In this document: positions 24,233-33,480 of the stretch, piece by piece
Layout: each line of letters opens with the position of its first letter
Position numbering within the stretch: the stretch's first letter is position 1
Source of the DNA: an uncultured Muribaculaceae bacterium
Lineage (GTDB): Bacteria; Bacteroidota; Bacteroidia; Bacteroidales; Muribaculaceae
Length of the DNA: 41,421 bases
Reading direction: 5' to 3'
Assembly (NCBI GenBank): GCA_910587915.1
Contig: CAJUOB010000025.1
Location: forward strand, 1-41,421
Made by a program: the position numbers and the translations under genes
Notes under the pieces: generated by a model
What the model saw: only the letters and a program-made list of their open reading frames with translations
The model's database searches: none
Told to the model about the DNA's origin: nothing

Positions 24233-25654
24233 TTATTTATAGGTTATTGTTTCACTTGATTTCAATGCAATTGAGCGCAGTTCGGTTTCGGTGATGCCGG
24301 GGCGCGTACCTTCTATCTGCACTATTATATTGCCAATGGCCGTGCTCTCCGAGGGGCCGGCAACTACAGGTATACCGGTGGTCTGAGCGAGCATTTTCAT
24401 GAGGTGGGAGTTGAGAGAGCCGCCACCGATGACATGGAGTCGTTCTATCGGGGCCGGCGAAATTCCTTTCAGCAATCCAAGTATTTCTGCCACACGGGCT
24501 GCCAGACTGCGGAAAATCACACGTGTGTAGTCGGCGGTCGATGTCGGGCATTCGAGTCCGCGATCAACGCAGTATTTCTTTATCGCTTCGGTCATGGATG
24601 CGGGGTTGGCGAATGCCGGATCGTCGGGATTTATAATGGTGTCGCACGTCGAGTCGTGGCATGTAGCGGCGACAGTAGCCACATTCTCGTTGTCGAGGCC
24701 GAGTTCGTGCCGTACGCGCTCGAATATCCACATGCCGCATATGTTTTTGAGGAAACGTGTCTTTCCGTGGATGCCTCCTTCGTTGGTGAAGTTATATCGT
24801 TTGGCATCTTCGCCTGCATTGTGTGATTCTGTCTCTATTCCAAGCAGGGCCCATGTACCACAGCTGAGATAGGCGCAATTGCTGTCGGGTGAGGGTATGC
24901 CGATCACAGCCGAGGCTGTGTCGTGGCCAGCGACAGCCACAACCGGCACATTTCCGAGGCCCGTCGCTTTGCTCACGTCCGGATTTATATGTCCTATCAC
25001 TGTGCCGGGTTGCACCATCGGGCCGAACTTATCGCGGGAAATACCGAGCGCGGCAAGCAAATCGGCGTCGAAATCGCCGGTCTCGAGGTTCAGCATCTGA
25101 GATGTCGATGCAACGGTGAATTCAGTCACGGCATTGCCGGTGAGCATGTAGGCCAATGCATCGGGGATGAACAGGATTTTGTCGGCACGGTCGAGTACAG
25201 GAGCACCGTTCTGGCGCAGTGTGAATAGCTGGAATAGGGTATTGAAGTCCATCAGCTGTATGCCGGTCTTACCGTAGAGACGGTCTTTGCCGAACATCGA
25301 ACAGAATTTTTCGGCAGCTCCGGTGGTATGGGTGTCGCGATAGCAGTAGGGGAGTCCGGCAATGGCTCCGTCGTTGTAGAAGTAGGCTACGTCGCATCCC
25401 CATGAGTCGATGCCGATGGATGATAGCGACATGTTGCGTTCTGCTGCAATTTCGGCTGCCCGTTTCATGGAGCGGAGCACTTCTTCGTAGATGCGTGGAA
25501 GATTCCAGAACAGATGCCCGGAAAGAGGCATCATCGGATATTTGAACCGCGCGATTTCCTCGGTGGCGATGGCTTCTCCGTCGAACGAGGCCAGCACGGC
25601 ACGGCCGCTGGTGGCGCCGAGGTCGATTGCGAGATGATAGCTTGTATTGCTCAT
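24233..25654 (-). CDS. rhaB: Rhamnulokinase
   Basis: The 473-residue FGGY-type sugar kinase begins HLAIDLGATSGRAVLASF (phosphate-binding loop), with GIDSWGCDVAYF, VAVAGHDTASAVIG and LHVIGGGSLNSHLMKMLAQ completing the ATP-binding fold. It phosphorylates L-rhamnulose at position 1. The start at 25654 (MSNTSYHLAID) is preferred to one eight codons upstream because homologues begin close to the first strand. It is the first gene of the rha operon; the upstream region holds an operator candidate. No AraC-type regulator is in the window. Confidence 0.96.
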   Translation of the reverse strand: MSNTSYHLAIDLGATSGRAVLASFDGEAIATEEIARFKYPMMPLSGHLFWNLPRIYEEVLRSMKRAAEIAAERNMSLSSIGIDSWGCDVAYFYNDGAIAGLPYCYRDTHTTGAAEKFCSMFGKDRLYGKTGIQLMDFNTLFQLFTLRQNGAPVLDRADKILFIPDALAYMLTGNAVTEFTVASTSQMLNLETGDFDADLLAALGISRDKFGPMVQPGTVIGHINPDVSKATGLGNVPVVAVAGHDTASAVIGIPSPDSNCAYLSCGTWALLGIETESHNAGEDAKRYNFTNEGGIHGKTRFLKNICGMWIFERVRHELGLDNENVATVAATCHDSTCDTIINPDDPAFANPASMTEAIKKYCVDRGLECPTSTADYTRVIFRSLAARVAEILGLLKGISPAPIERLHVIGGGSLNSHLMKMLAQTTGIPVVAGPSESTAIGNIIVQIEGTRPGITETELRSIALKSSETITYK

Positions 25655-25749
25655 TTGTCGTGGATTTATGCATCGCAATCAAGTCTGCGATGCCGTTGAT
25701 TTTAAGGCACTGTAAATTTCCTCACAAATCCCGACATATGCAAATTTAT

Positions 25750-25799
25750 ATTTGCCAAATGTGTTATCGGGCAAATGAGTTTTTGCCACTTGTGTTTCC
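25750..25799. promoter_or_regulatory. Candidate rha operator: direct and inverted repeats
   Basis: TTTGCCAAATGTGTTATC (25751-25768) and TTTGCCACTTGTGTTTCC (25782-25799) are direct repeats 31 bases apart, about three helical turns. GGGCAAAT (25769-25776) inverts the first ATTTGCC. Two direct half-sites ahead of a sugar operon are what an AraC-type activator would bind. They lie 96-145 bases upstream of rhaB. Confidence 0.5.
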
Positions 25800-25809
25800 G
25801 ATTGCGCCA

Positions 25810-25853
25810 AAACGGGAGTAGAGGGCGTGATTATCAGCTCTCTACTCCCGTTT
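25810..25853. terminator. Bidirectional terminator of the GLPGLI operon
   Basis: AAAACGGGAGTAGAG and CTCTACTCCCGTTTT form a 15-bp stem around a loop of 14 bases, flanked by A and T runs on both strands. It separates the GLPGLI operon (ending 25873) from rhaB. Confidence 0.85.
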
Positions 25854-25872
25854 TGAATATTTTTCGGTGGAA

Positions 25873-26706
25873 TTATCGGTAATCCGGCTCGTAGGCCTGG
25901 CTTTGAGGATCGAATTTAGGTGTATCGGTGGTATTGTTTATCTTTACACCATACTGGGCTTTGAGTATGCTCTCGCGGTTATTGAGGTAGTACTCGTGGT
26001 CGGCGAGGGCTTTTTTTCGGTCAACGGTAGGATAGGTGTCGGCTTTATATACCGGGCCGATTTCCTCAGCGGTCTTTTCTATGCCTGTCGCTTCGAACCG
26101 GAATCCGGGTGCGCTCTCCGCCAGAAGTATGAGGCCGGGAAGACCGCAAAGTTTCCAAGGACCGTCCTGCACCGCTATCTCCGGCGAGAACCATGCAGTC
26201 CATTCGCGTCCATGGTAATTAGTCCGGGCCTTCACACATTCATAGCCCATTACCGTACGGGTGGAGTCTGCTATTATTTCCCACTCCTGTTCGCCTGTTG
26301 GTTCGGTGTATCGGCCTGATTCGTTACTCCAGCGACCATAGACGGTCATGGTGCCTTTACGGAAATCTTTCACCACATATGTATGTACTTTCTTTTGGGG
26401 TGCGTTACCGCGTGTCATGTCGATGGTCATGGAGCCGTCGGCAGCGGTGGTCATCCACGCGGCCATCTGTATCTGCGATAGCTTTTTCTTGCCTTCCGGG
26501 GTGGCTGTCATTGAATCGCAGTATTGGCTCACGGTGTTGTAGTACTTCGAGCCGTCGGTTCCACTGAGTAGCATCATGTCGGATTGAGAACTTTTCGCTC
26601 TATCGTTGATAGAAGGTGCCACCTGTAGGTACGATACTTTCACCGATGCTGTCTGAGCTGCTGCAACGACTGATATAATTGAGAGAAGAAAGAATATTTT
26701 TCTCAT
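25873..26706 (-). CDS. GLPGLI family secreted protein, copy 1
   Basis: The 277-residue protein has a signal peptide (1-16, ending VVAAAQTAS) and the family motif in GPWKLCGLPGLILLAES. An N-terminal GSKYYNTVSQYCDSM block and a VDRKKALADHEYYL block are shared with copy 3. GLPGLI proteins are paralogous in Bacteroidetes and have no known activity; the signal puts this one outside the inner membrane. Its ATG overlaps the stop of copy 2 by four bases. It is the last gene of the receptor-GLPGLI operon and ends at a strong terminator. Confidence 0.9.
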   Translation of the reverse strand: MRKIFFLLSIISVVAAAQTASVKVSYLQVAPSINDRAKSSQSDMMLLSGTDGSKYYNTVSQYCDSMTATPEGKKKLSQIQMAAWMTTAADGSMTIDMTRGNAPQKKVHTYVVKDFRKGTMTVYGRWSNESGRYTEPTGEQEWEIIADSTRTVMGYECVKARTNYHGREWTAWFSPEIAVQDGPWKLCGLPGLILLAESAPGFRFEATGIEKTAEEIGPVYKADTYPTVDRKKALADHEYYLNNRESILKAQYGVKINNTTDTPKFDPQSQAYEPDYR

Positions 26707-27566
26707 TTCTTTAATAAATCTGTTTCGGGATAGTGGTAGAATGGTTCAAACTTAAATTCGATTGGATTACCATCATCATCCCGATATTCTATACGTGCAC
26801 CGGGATATTGGGCCTGGAATAGAGATTCGCGGTTGTCGATATTATGGTAGTCTTCTTTCATGAATTTCTCGCGTGTGGACCGGGCATATTCATCTTTGAA
26901 AAAGAGCTCGGATATCGGGGCGTCCGATTGTTGGATACCGGTGGCAGAAAATTTGAAAGGTGTACCATCGGCATAGGCTTCGAGTATGAGGCCGGGAAGC
27001 CCGCATAGTTTCCAGGGGCCGTCCTGCACCGGAATCTCGGGTGCGAACCATGCGGTCCACCGTCGTCCTCGCCAGTCGCATTCGGCTTTCACACATTCAT
27101 AGCCGATGATGGTTTTGGTGGAGTCGGATATTTCCCATGGTTGTGCAAGGTCGGTTTCGGGATATACATATGCCTCGCCCTCGCCGAATACTCCGGATAT
27201 ATGGTCGTATACTTCGGCACTGTTGTTGGCAAGATTCTTGTAGATATAGAGGGTTATGACTTTTGCCGGACCTCGTGTCAGGTCGACCGATACCGATCCG
27301 TCCGGATTAGTTACAGCCTGAGCAGCCCGCTGTGCTTCGCGAAGCTGTGCCGCGGTGGTCGGATTCGACATCATCGAATCAACGTACTGCGACATGGTGT
27401 TGAAATATTTGGAGCGGCTGCCGTCGATGGTAAGCATCATCGGCCTTGTCTGTGGTTTGTAGACCGACATGGTGCCGGCGGTAGTGGCATCGTACGACAC
27501 CTGTAGCGTTATGGCGCTCGCCGCAATGGCAGCAGCTGTGAGAGGGAGAAGAATGAGACGTTTCAT
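26703..27566 (-). CDS. GLPGLI family secreted protein, copy 2
   Basis: The 287-residue protein has a signal peptide (about 1-18, ending AASAITLQ). The motif block is GPWKLCGLPGLILEAYAD, with CDWRGRRWTAWFAPEIPVQDG before it. It is more diverged from copies 1 and 3 than they are from each other: the QYVDSM site has Val in place of Cys. Its ATG overlaps the stop of a fossil receptor 3' end (27563-27651) exactly as copy 3 overlaps the real receptor, so it likely arose beside a TonB receptor gene. Confidence 0.9.
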   Translation of the reverse strand: MKRLILLPLTAAAIAASAITLQVSYDATTAGTMSVYKPQTRPMMLTIDGSRSKYFNTMSQYVDSMMSNPTTAAQLREAQRAAQAVTNPDGSVSVDLTRGPAKVITLYIYKNLANNSAEVYDHISGVFGEGEAYVYPETDLAQPWEISDSTKTIIGYECVKAECDWRGRRWTAWFAPEIPVQDGPWKLCGLPGLILEAYADGTPFKFSATGIQQSDAPISELFFKDEYARSTREKFMKEDYHNIDNRESLFQAQYPGARIEYRDDDGNPIEFKFEPFYHYPETDLLKK

Positions 27567-27651
27567 TTTTTGAGCGATATGGAGATTAGAAATACACGTC
27601 CGCGCAGATGTCGGAGCGATTCGAATGGGTTATTTATGTTGGTTGTAGTAA
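27563..27651 (-). pseudogene. Remnant of the TonB-receptor 3' end
   Basis: Read on the minus strand this stretch gives TNINNPFESLRHLRGRVFL, then ISISLKK and stop. The intact receptor ends NDLNSFESLRYLRGREFL, then ISISLKK. At the DNA level 27564-27627 and 28501-28564 differ at 4 of 64 positions by my count. It is a short tandem-duplication scar with no start codon. Confidence 0.9.
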
Positions 27652-27675
27652 GTGGTTGACTTTTTTAATGCATTA

Positions 27676-28503
27676 TCAATAATCGCACTCAATAGCATGC
27701 TTTGGCAGATATTCCGGTTCTTTGAACCCCGGAGGAAGTGCTATTCCTGCCGATGCCGAGCGTATAGACTCGAGATGGCTCATTAGATATTGATGGTCGG
27801 CAAGCGCTTTTTTCCTATCAACCTTTTCGTAGTTCACCCCGGGATATATGGGTAGCATACGCTCTGATATACGTCCAACTTCTTTAGCCTCAAAAGCGAA
27901 GCCGCCGTTTGCGTCGGCCTTAAGTATCAATCCGGGAAGTCCCCTCAATTTCCACGGACCGAACATTACCGGCACATCAAGTGTAAACCACACTTTCCAA
28001 TCCCGGCCATGATAGGAGGTCGTTGCCATCATACACTCAAATCCCAAAATATTAAGAGTGCTATCCGATACTATCTCCCATTCCATTTCCTGATATGGTT
28101 CTGTATACGTCGACATCTGCTCTCCCAATTTATCATAGACTGACAGTTCTTGTGAATTTGTATAGATATATTGATATACCTGCTTTTCCGGTGCATTATT
28201 GTTTTTATTGACGCTTATGCTACCGTCCGCACCGAATTCAACCCATGCCGCAAATTGTATGTCCTGCAGCTGTTTTCTCCCCTGGGGAGTAGAACACATG
28301 GAATCACAATATTCGCTCATACGGTTGAACCATTTGCTGTCGGTGCTGTTGGCTAGCAGTGTCATTTCTTTGGTTTTCATCTTGCCTTCCTCTTTATAGT
28401 TAGGGTAGGTGTATGTATAAACGGCACATATTTCGGCTATGTCTTGGCCATTAATGGTTAATATGCTAAGAAGAAATGTGATGAATGTTAGGATGTTTTT
28501 CAT
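27676..28503 (-). CDS. GLPGLI family secreted protein, copy 3
   Basis: The 275-residue protein has a signal peptide (1-19, ending LTINGQD) and the motif block GPWKLRGLPGLILKADANG. The blocks SKWFNRMSEYCDSMCSTPQG and VDRKKALADHQYLMSHLESI align with copy 1. It directly follows the receptor with an ATGA overlap, so the two are translationally coupled. The stop is followed by about 25 bases and then the receptor fossil. It is presumably periplasmic or surface-exposed; function unknown. Confidence 0.9.
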   Translation of the reverse strand: MKNILTFITFLLSILTINGQDIAEICAVYTYTYPNYKEEGKMKTKEMTLLANSTDSKWFNRMSEYCDSMCSTPQGRKQLQDIQFAAWVEFGADGSISVNKNNNAPEKQVYQYIYTNSQELSVYDKLGEQMSTYTEPYQEMEWEIVSDSTLNILGFECMMATTSYHGRDWKVWFTLDVPVMFGPWKLRGLPGLILKADANGGFAFEAKEVGRISERMLPIYPGVNYEKVDRKKALADHQYLMSHLESIRSASAGIALPPGFKEPEYLPKHAIECDY

Positions 28504-31088
28504 TTTTTGAGTGATATGGATATTAGAAATTCACGTCCGCGCAGATATCGGAGCGATTCGAATGAATTCAGATCGTTATATGTTGTGTAGCTGTAGGTTC
28601 TTTGGTCGAGTAGATTGTTTAGTCGGGCTGTAAGTTCTATCTGCTTGCTGAGTTTGAATGCCACGCGAGCATTCAGCAGCCCCATGTTCTTGTATTGGTC
28701 GGCTGTCAGCTGATTCCGGAAGTGGTTGCCCCATAAGCGCACTTCCCATTTCTTGTGTGGAAAGATGTTGAGCGAGAGTCTGTTCTCGATATTTGACAGC
28801 CAGTTGGCATGCGAGCCGTTCATCGACAGCCGGTTGGATCCTATGCTAAAATTGTAGTCGAGGCTTAACCATCGTATCGGACTCATAGTGAGATCTGCGC
28901 CGGCTGTCCACGAGGTACCGACAGATTCCACCGGGTCGTCGCCTGATATGAACTGCGACTCACTGCGGCTGTACGAACCACGAACAGCCACACTACCACG
29001 CATGAAATCGAGTGTTTTGCTCACTTTGCCGCTTGTCGAGAACCGGCGGCTGTCGTTTTTCGATGGCGCGTAGGAGTACACTATATAGTCGCCATATAGT
29101 TGCTGGATCATAGTGAATGGCACGTGCGACCACGACTGCGATATATTGGCGTCGGCAAATATACCGCGGCGCGTGTGCTTGAACGACATCCTTGCCGACA
29201 GGCTCTGCGATGAAGTATTGTAGAAATCATCCACACCCTGACTGAACGAGCGGTAGTCGGTCATTATGAAACCGGGCTGAATCATGTTTAGGCTCATTGG
29301 CGATCGTCCCAGACCGGCGCGCACATAGAATGCAAAACGGTTGTTGGGTTTCCAGTTAGCCGATAGTGCCGGCGAGAAGTAGCCTTCCGAGCGGTTGGCC
29401 AATGCTTTGTCGAATGTATAGTGCGAGAAACTTAGCGGCAGATCGAGCGATAGATTCACCCTATTTAACCAGTATTCGAACTTTGGTTTGGCATATACGG
29501 TGAAGTAATTCGTATTCACTGTATTGATTGTTGCTCCATCGGTGGCTGTCATATCGGTGAAGTCTGAGCGCATGCTTCTCAGATAGCCCTTTAGACCACC
29601 TTCAAGGCTTAGGGTGATACCGCTGAATGTGAATGCATAGGCTGCGCTTTCCTGGGTGTAGAAAGCATGGTCGCCTATATGCTGGGACATTGCGGTACCG
29701 TCGGTAATCGCTTTAAGTGTTTGTGGAAGCGATTCCCATTCAATATTGCTGCGAATTGTCACCAGATGCGTCTTGTCGCCGCTTCCAAAGCGTTTTATCA
29801 TTTTGAAATCGTTGCCAACGTAGTAGTCGGGAAGCGATGCAGTCTGGCTGTTTTGCAGCGAGCCGGTCACAGCAAGTGTCAGGTCATCCCAGCTCACATG
29901 GGCCTGGAGAGTGTTGTTCACAAACGCTGTCTTGCGGTTGCTTTCATACACAAACTTACCGGTCAGTGTGTGCGACCGGTCGGTGCCATCGCGGTTTTCG
30001 GTTACTACACGGTTGCCATCGGGTAGGAAATAGGTGCTGATGTTCGACGCTGAAGCCGTCTTGTGGTCATATAGATAGTCTATCTGAGCCTTGATTTCGC
30101 CATTTTTTATTTTCCACAGATTGTTGGTCGATATCATGGCCGAACGGTTGAAAAGCGTGCTTCCAGAGCCAAGTGCAGGTACCGACGGGAGCGCCAGATT
30201 GAGATATCGGCTGATACCGGTCTTGCGTCGGTTACCGAATAGGTCGCTGGTGTGCCATGAGAGATCGTCGCCGGTATTGTTGGAGCGGAACGTGCTTATA
30301 TTCTGGAAGGATGGCAGTATTGTCATTGCAAAAACGCGTGCGTCCCACAGCATGCCTTCGGGCTGACCGCTGTAGCCGATGCCGCCTTCACCATTTATAT
30401 TCAATTTGGCCTTGGCCTTTTCTTTCAGTTTGAGATTTATGGCTGCCTTATCGGAGAAACTGATGCCGGACAATACCTGCATGGGCTGGTGATTCTCCAT
30501 AACTTCCACCGAACCCACGTCCTCATGGTCTATTCCGTTGGTGGCGACGCCATATTTGCCACCGAGCAGATCGGAGCCTTCTATGTAGAATTTATTTATG
30601 TCTTCTCCCTGATATTTGATTTGTCCGGACTTGCTCACATCGATGCCGGGCATGCGTTTGAGCACGTCGCCTATGTTGCGGTCCTGCTTTTGAGCGAAGC
30701 TGCCCACATTGTATATTATGGTGTCGCCTTGTTCGCGGATACGGTCGGCTTTCACGGCCACTTCCTTGAGTTCGAAGGCCGATGGTTCGAGTTTTATTGT
30801 CAGTGGAAACGTAGCTCCGGCTAAAGGTATGGTCTGCTTGGCAAAACTTATCATCGATACTTCCAGACTATACCCTTCGACGGTAGGTACGCTTATCTTG
30901 AATTTACCTTCGGAATCGGTCGAGGCGAATTTTTTGATTTTGCCGTCGGCATCGCGCACGACAGCCGACACGCCCCGCATGGGTTCTCCGGTGTCTCCGG
31001 CACATATAGTGCCGCTTATCTCCACCTGGGCCCATAGTGCCTGTGTGGAGATAAGCATTAGCAAGAGTGTGATGATTGTGGCTTTCAT
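28500..31088 (-). CDS. TonB-dependent receptor-like outer-membrane beta-barrel protein
   Basis: The 862-residue protein has a signal peptide (1-20, ending ALWAQ). A carboxypeptidase-regulatory-like domain follows (about 22-105, VEISGTICAGDTGEPMRGVSAVV), then a plug domain (NIGDVLKRMPGIDVSKSG, GSVEVMENHQPMQVL). A long barrel with alternating aromatic strands runs to the end (ISISLKK). I see no clear TonB box, and barrel architecture with this plug also fits receptor-like outer-membrane proteins whose ligand is unknown. A good promoter lies upstream (31110-31141) and three GLPGLI genes follow. Unlike SusC systems, no SusD partner is present. Confidence 0.88.
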   Translation of the reverse strand: MKATIITLLLMLISTQALWAQVEISGTICAGDTGEPMRGVSAVVRDADGKIKKFASTDSEGKFKISVPTVEGYSLEVSMISFAKQTIPLAGATFPLTIKLEPSAFELKEVAVKADRIREQGDTIIYNVGSFAQKQDRNIGDVLKRMPGIDVSKSGQIKYQGEDINKFYIEGSDLLGGKYGVATNGIDHEDVGSVEVMENHQPMQVLSGISFSDKAAINLKLKEKAKAKLNINGEGGIGYSGQPEGMLWDARVFAMTILPSFQNISTFRSNNTGDDLSWHTSDLFGNRRKTGISRYLNLALPSVPALGSGSTLFNRSAMISTNNLWKIKNGEIKAQIDYLYDHKTASASNISTYFLPDGNRVVTENRDGTDRSHTLTGKFVYESNRKTAFVNNTLQAHVSWDDLTLAVTGSLQNSQTASLPDYYVGNDFKMIKRFGSGDKTHLVTIRSNIEWESLPQTLKAITDGTAMSQHIGDHAFYTQESAAYAFTFSGITLSLEGGLKGYLRSMRSDFTDMTATDGATINTVNTNYFTVYAKPKFEYWLNRVNLSLDLPLSFSHYTFDKALANRSEGYFSPALSANWKPNNRFAFYVRAGLGRSPMSLNMIQPGFIMTDYRSFSQGVDDFYNTSSQSLSARMSFKHTRRGIFADANISQSWSHVPFTMIQQLYGDYIVYSYAPSKNDSRRFSTSGKVSKTLDFMRGSVAVRGSYSRSESQFISGDDPVESVGTSWTAGADLTMSPIRWLSLDYNFSIGSNRLSMNGSHANWLSNIENRLSLNIFPHKKWEVRLWGNHFRNQLTADQYKNMGLLNARVAFKLSKQIELTARLNNLLDQRTYSYTTYNDLNSFESLRYLRGREFLISISLKK

Positions 31089-31109
31089 TCATTCGATGTT
31101 TGACAGCCG

Positions 31110-31141
31110 CAAATTTAAAACGAAATTTTTAGTGGAGCAAG
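31110..31141 (-). promoter_or_regulatory. Promoter of the receptor-GLPGLI operon
   Basis: CTTG (complement of 31138-31141), a 20-nt spacer after TTG, then TAAATTTG (complement of 31110-31117) match the Bacteroidetes consensus. The -7 element ends 21 bases before the receptor start. Confidence 0.72.
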
Positions 31142-31203
31142 AATGTGTGGTGTTAAACTAACTTAATTTTTAGTTTTAGTAGTGTTCCGTATTAATCCGG
31201 GTC

Positions 31204-33366
31204 TTATCTCACCAGAATTTTGTATGTCTTGCCTATGCCAGACAGTATATATACTCCATTGTCAAGTGAAGTGCTTTGTCCGGCAGTGAGGGTTGCAGCC
31301 TTTACTCCGGTCACAGTGTATACATCTATAGTCTCGGATGCCTTGATTGTATTTCCGAAGATAGTGTAAGGCAGTTCGGCGTGATCGGGAATTATATCGA
31401 TACCTGCGAAATCCTTTTCGACTATGGTTTTGAAATTTTTCCAGCATTCGTTGCTGCGATAGGCTTCCAGACTACCGGTGGGCACATATACAGTAGCTTC
31501 GTAATTGCTGAATGCTGCAATAGTGGAAGAAGTTGGGAATGTCGGTGGCACGGGATTGGTTGAGTTTATTACCGACAGCGGTGCGCCGTTGAACGCTTTC
31601 CGACCTATGGATTCGAGCGAGTGGCCCAGAGTCACCTCGGTAAGAGCACTGCATTCGTCGAATGCATTTTCTCGTATGCTCTTCACAGATGCTGGAAGGA
31701 TGGCTTCGGTCAGCAGGCTGTAGTGTGCGAAGGAGTAGGGTAGTACCGAGGTAGTACCCTCGGGAGCCTCGAGAACTGCCAGTGTGTTTTCGCCGATATG
31801 CAGCTGAGCGCCGTAGTATAGGGGATTGGACATCGAGGTCTCAAATCCGCAGTTCATCCAGTGGCTTAAGTCGGTGCAGTATACATCTTTCAATGACACG
31901 CAATTGCGGAATGCCCGGCCGCCTACATTATTTACAGCACCCATAAATGTCACTTTTTCCAGGCTCGGACAGTCCATGAATGCTTGCTGTCCGATTTCGT
32001 TTACCGATGAAGGTATGGTTACTGCTACGAGATGTCCGTATTCGGCAAATGCATTTTCTCCAATACGGCTTATCTCACTGTCGGCAGTAAGTTCTGTCAC
32101 CAATTCTCCTGCAGCGATCAGGTCGCATCCGTTTGAAAGCGGGTTGCTATCGGCCGATGAAAAGTCAATGCCGCACCAGTCGGCTATATCGGCACAATAT
32201 ACCGTTGTCAGTTCGGGACATTCGAAAAATGCTTCTTCTCCGACAGTTGCAATGTTTTTTCCAAATATAATTTCCCGAAGTTTTGGCGACCGCCGGAATA
32301 TCTTCGACGGTATCGAACGCACACTGTTGCCAAATTCTGCCTTCACAATATTCCGGTTGGTGGTGAATGGGGCTTCAGATGTTTTGGTGACAATGTCGCG
32401 GCCTATGTATATATCGGTGAATGGCACATTTGTGAATATGGCATGGCCGATGGATAACGGTGTATCTCCGTCATCGAAGCGCACCGATTCTATTCCGGTA
32501 CAATTGTAGAATGCGTATTGTGCGATTTCGGTCGTGTTGCTTGGAATTGTTATTTCGGAGATGCCGGTACATTCTCCAAAAGCAAAGTAGCCGATACTTA
32601 GGTTTCCATTGCCTAAATCTAAGGAAGTGAGGGCCGTGCAGTTTTCGAAAGCGTTCTCACCGATGGCCTCTGCTTTTTTCAGAGTGACATTTGCGAGCGA
32701 TTTGCAATTTTTAAACGCATGGTCGCCTATGTCTGCGAGTCCGTCGGGGAAATTTATGCTTTTCAGCTTTTTGCACTCTTTGAATGCATTGGCAGCTATG
32801 ATGGCCACATTATCGCCCAATATAGCTTCCTGCAGTTCGCCGCAACCCGCAAATGCACCTTTGCCAATAGTCTTGACGCTTGCCGGCAGTACGATGCGTT
32901 CTATAGAGGCATTTGCAAAAGAATATTCAGGAATACTCTCGAAAGTACCTGTCAGTTCCACTGAGCGGATAGACGTATTAGCAAAGGCTGAAGAGCCGAT
33001 GCCTGCTATAGTTCCAGGAATTGAGATGGACTCAAGTTTCAGGCAGTCGTAGAAAGCATTGGTCCCGATGTTCACAATGGTTTCAGGCAGGACGATACCG
33101 GTGATTTCCATGGTGCTTTCGAATGCACGCGGGCCGACCGACGTCACGGTATATTCCGCACCGTCGACACTTATCGCCGCTGGCACCGATACATTGCCGG
33201 AGAGCTGTGTGTAGTTGAAGCCAGAGGCATCGAAATTATATGTTACAGCAGCAGTGCCATTACTCTTATCTATTTTGTAGTGCAGTGCGCCTATATTTAC
33301 AGTCGGGTTGCTCCACGCGGAAAATGCCGCAAAAGCCATGCAAAAGCAGGATAATAATGGTTTCAT
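31204..33366 (-). CDS. BspA-like leucine-rich repeat surface protein
   Basis: The 720-residue protein has a signal peptide (1-19, MKPLLSCFCMAFAAFSAWS). Roughly 25 to 30 LRR_5-type repeats of 22-24 residues follow, with the pattern IGxNAFxxCxxLxxVxLP. A C-terminal 70-residue region includes DVYTVTGVKAATLTAGQST and ends in a short basic KTYKILVR. This tail resembles the beta-sandwich tails seen at the end of Bacteroidales secreted proteins, sometimes type IX sorting domains. BspA-like proteins bind host or bacterial surfaces. The start at 33366 is chosen because it heads the signal peptide; a longer start would cover the -7 element. Confidence 0.9.
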   Translation of the reverse strand: MKPLLSCFCMAFAAFSAWSNPTVNIGALHYKIDKSNGTAAVTYNFDASGFNYTQLSGNVSVPAAISVDGAEYTVTSVGPRAFESTMEITGIVLPETIVNIGTNAFYDCLKLESISIPGTIAGIGSSAFANTSIRSVELTGTFESIPEYSFANASIERIVLPASVKTIGKGAFAGCGELQEAILGDNVAIIAANAFKECKKLKSINFPDGLADIGDHAFKNCKSLANVTLKKAEAIGENAFENCTALTSLDLGNGNLSIGYFAFGECTGISEITIPSNTTEIAQYAFYNCTGIESVRFDDGDTPLSIGHAIFTNVPFTDIYIGRDIVTKTSEAPFTTNRNIVKAEFGNSVRSIPSKIFRRSPKLREIIFGKNIATVGEEAFFECPELTTVYCADIADWCGIDFSSADSNPLSNGCDLIAAGELVTELTADSEISRIGENAFAEYGHLVAVTIPSSVNEIGQQAFMDCPSLEKVTFMGAVNNVGGRAFRNCVSLKDVYCTDLSHWMNCGFETSMSNPLYYGAQLHIGENTLAVLEAPEGTTSVLPYSFAHYSLLTEAILPASVKSIRENAFDECSALTEVTLGHSLESIGRKAFNGAPLSVINSTNPVPPTFPTSSTIAAFSNYEATVYVPTGSLEAYRSNECWKNFKTIVEKDFAGIDIIPDHAELPYTIFGNTIKASETIDVYTVTGVKAATLTAGQSTSLDNGVYILSGIGKTYKILVR

Positions 33367-33399
33367 AGTATTGATGAATTGCCAAAATTTATAATTGTG

Positions 33400-33434
33400 C
33401 AAATATAGTGATAATTATTTACCCCCCCTGCAAA
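33400..33434 (-). promoter_or_regulatory. Promoter of the BspA-like gene with a C7 tract in the spacer
   Basis: TATATTTG (complement of 33400-33407) is an exact -7 element. TTTG (complement of 33431-33434) lies 23 bases upstream, two or more beyond the usual 19-21. The excess sits in a run of seven C (33422-33428). Confidence 0.5.
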
Positions 33435-33480
33435 ATGTGTTAAAAATATCAAATATATTAGATTTGATAATATCACTTAA

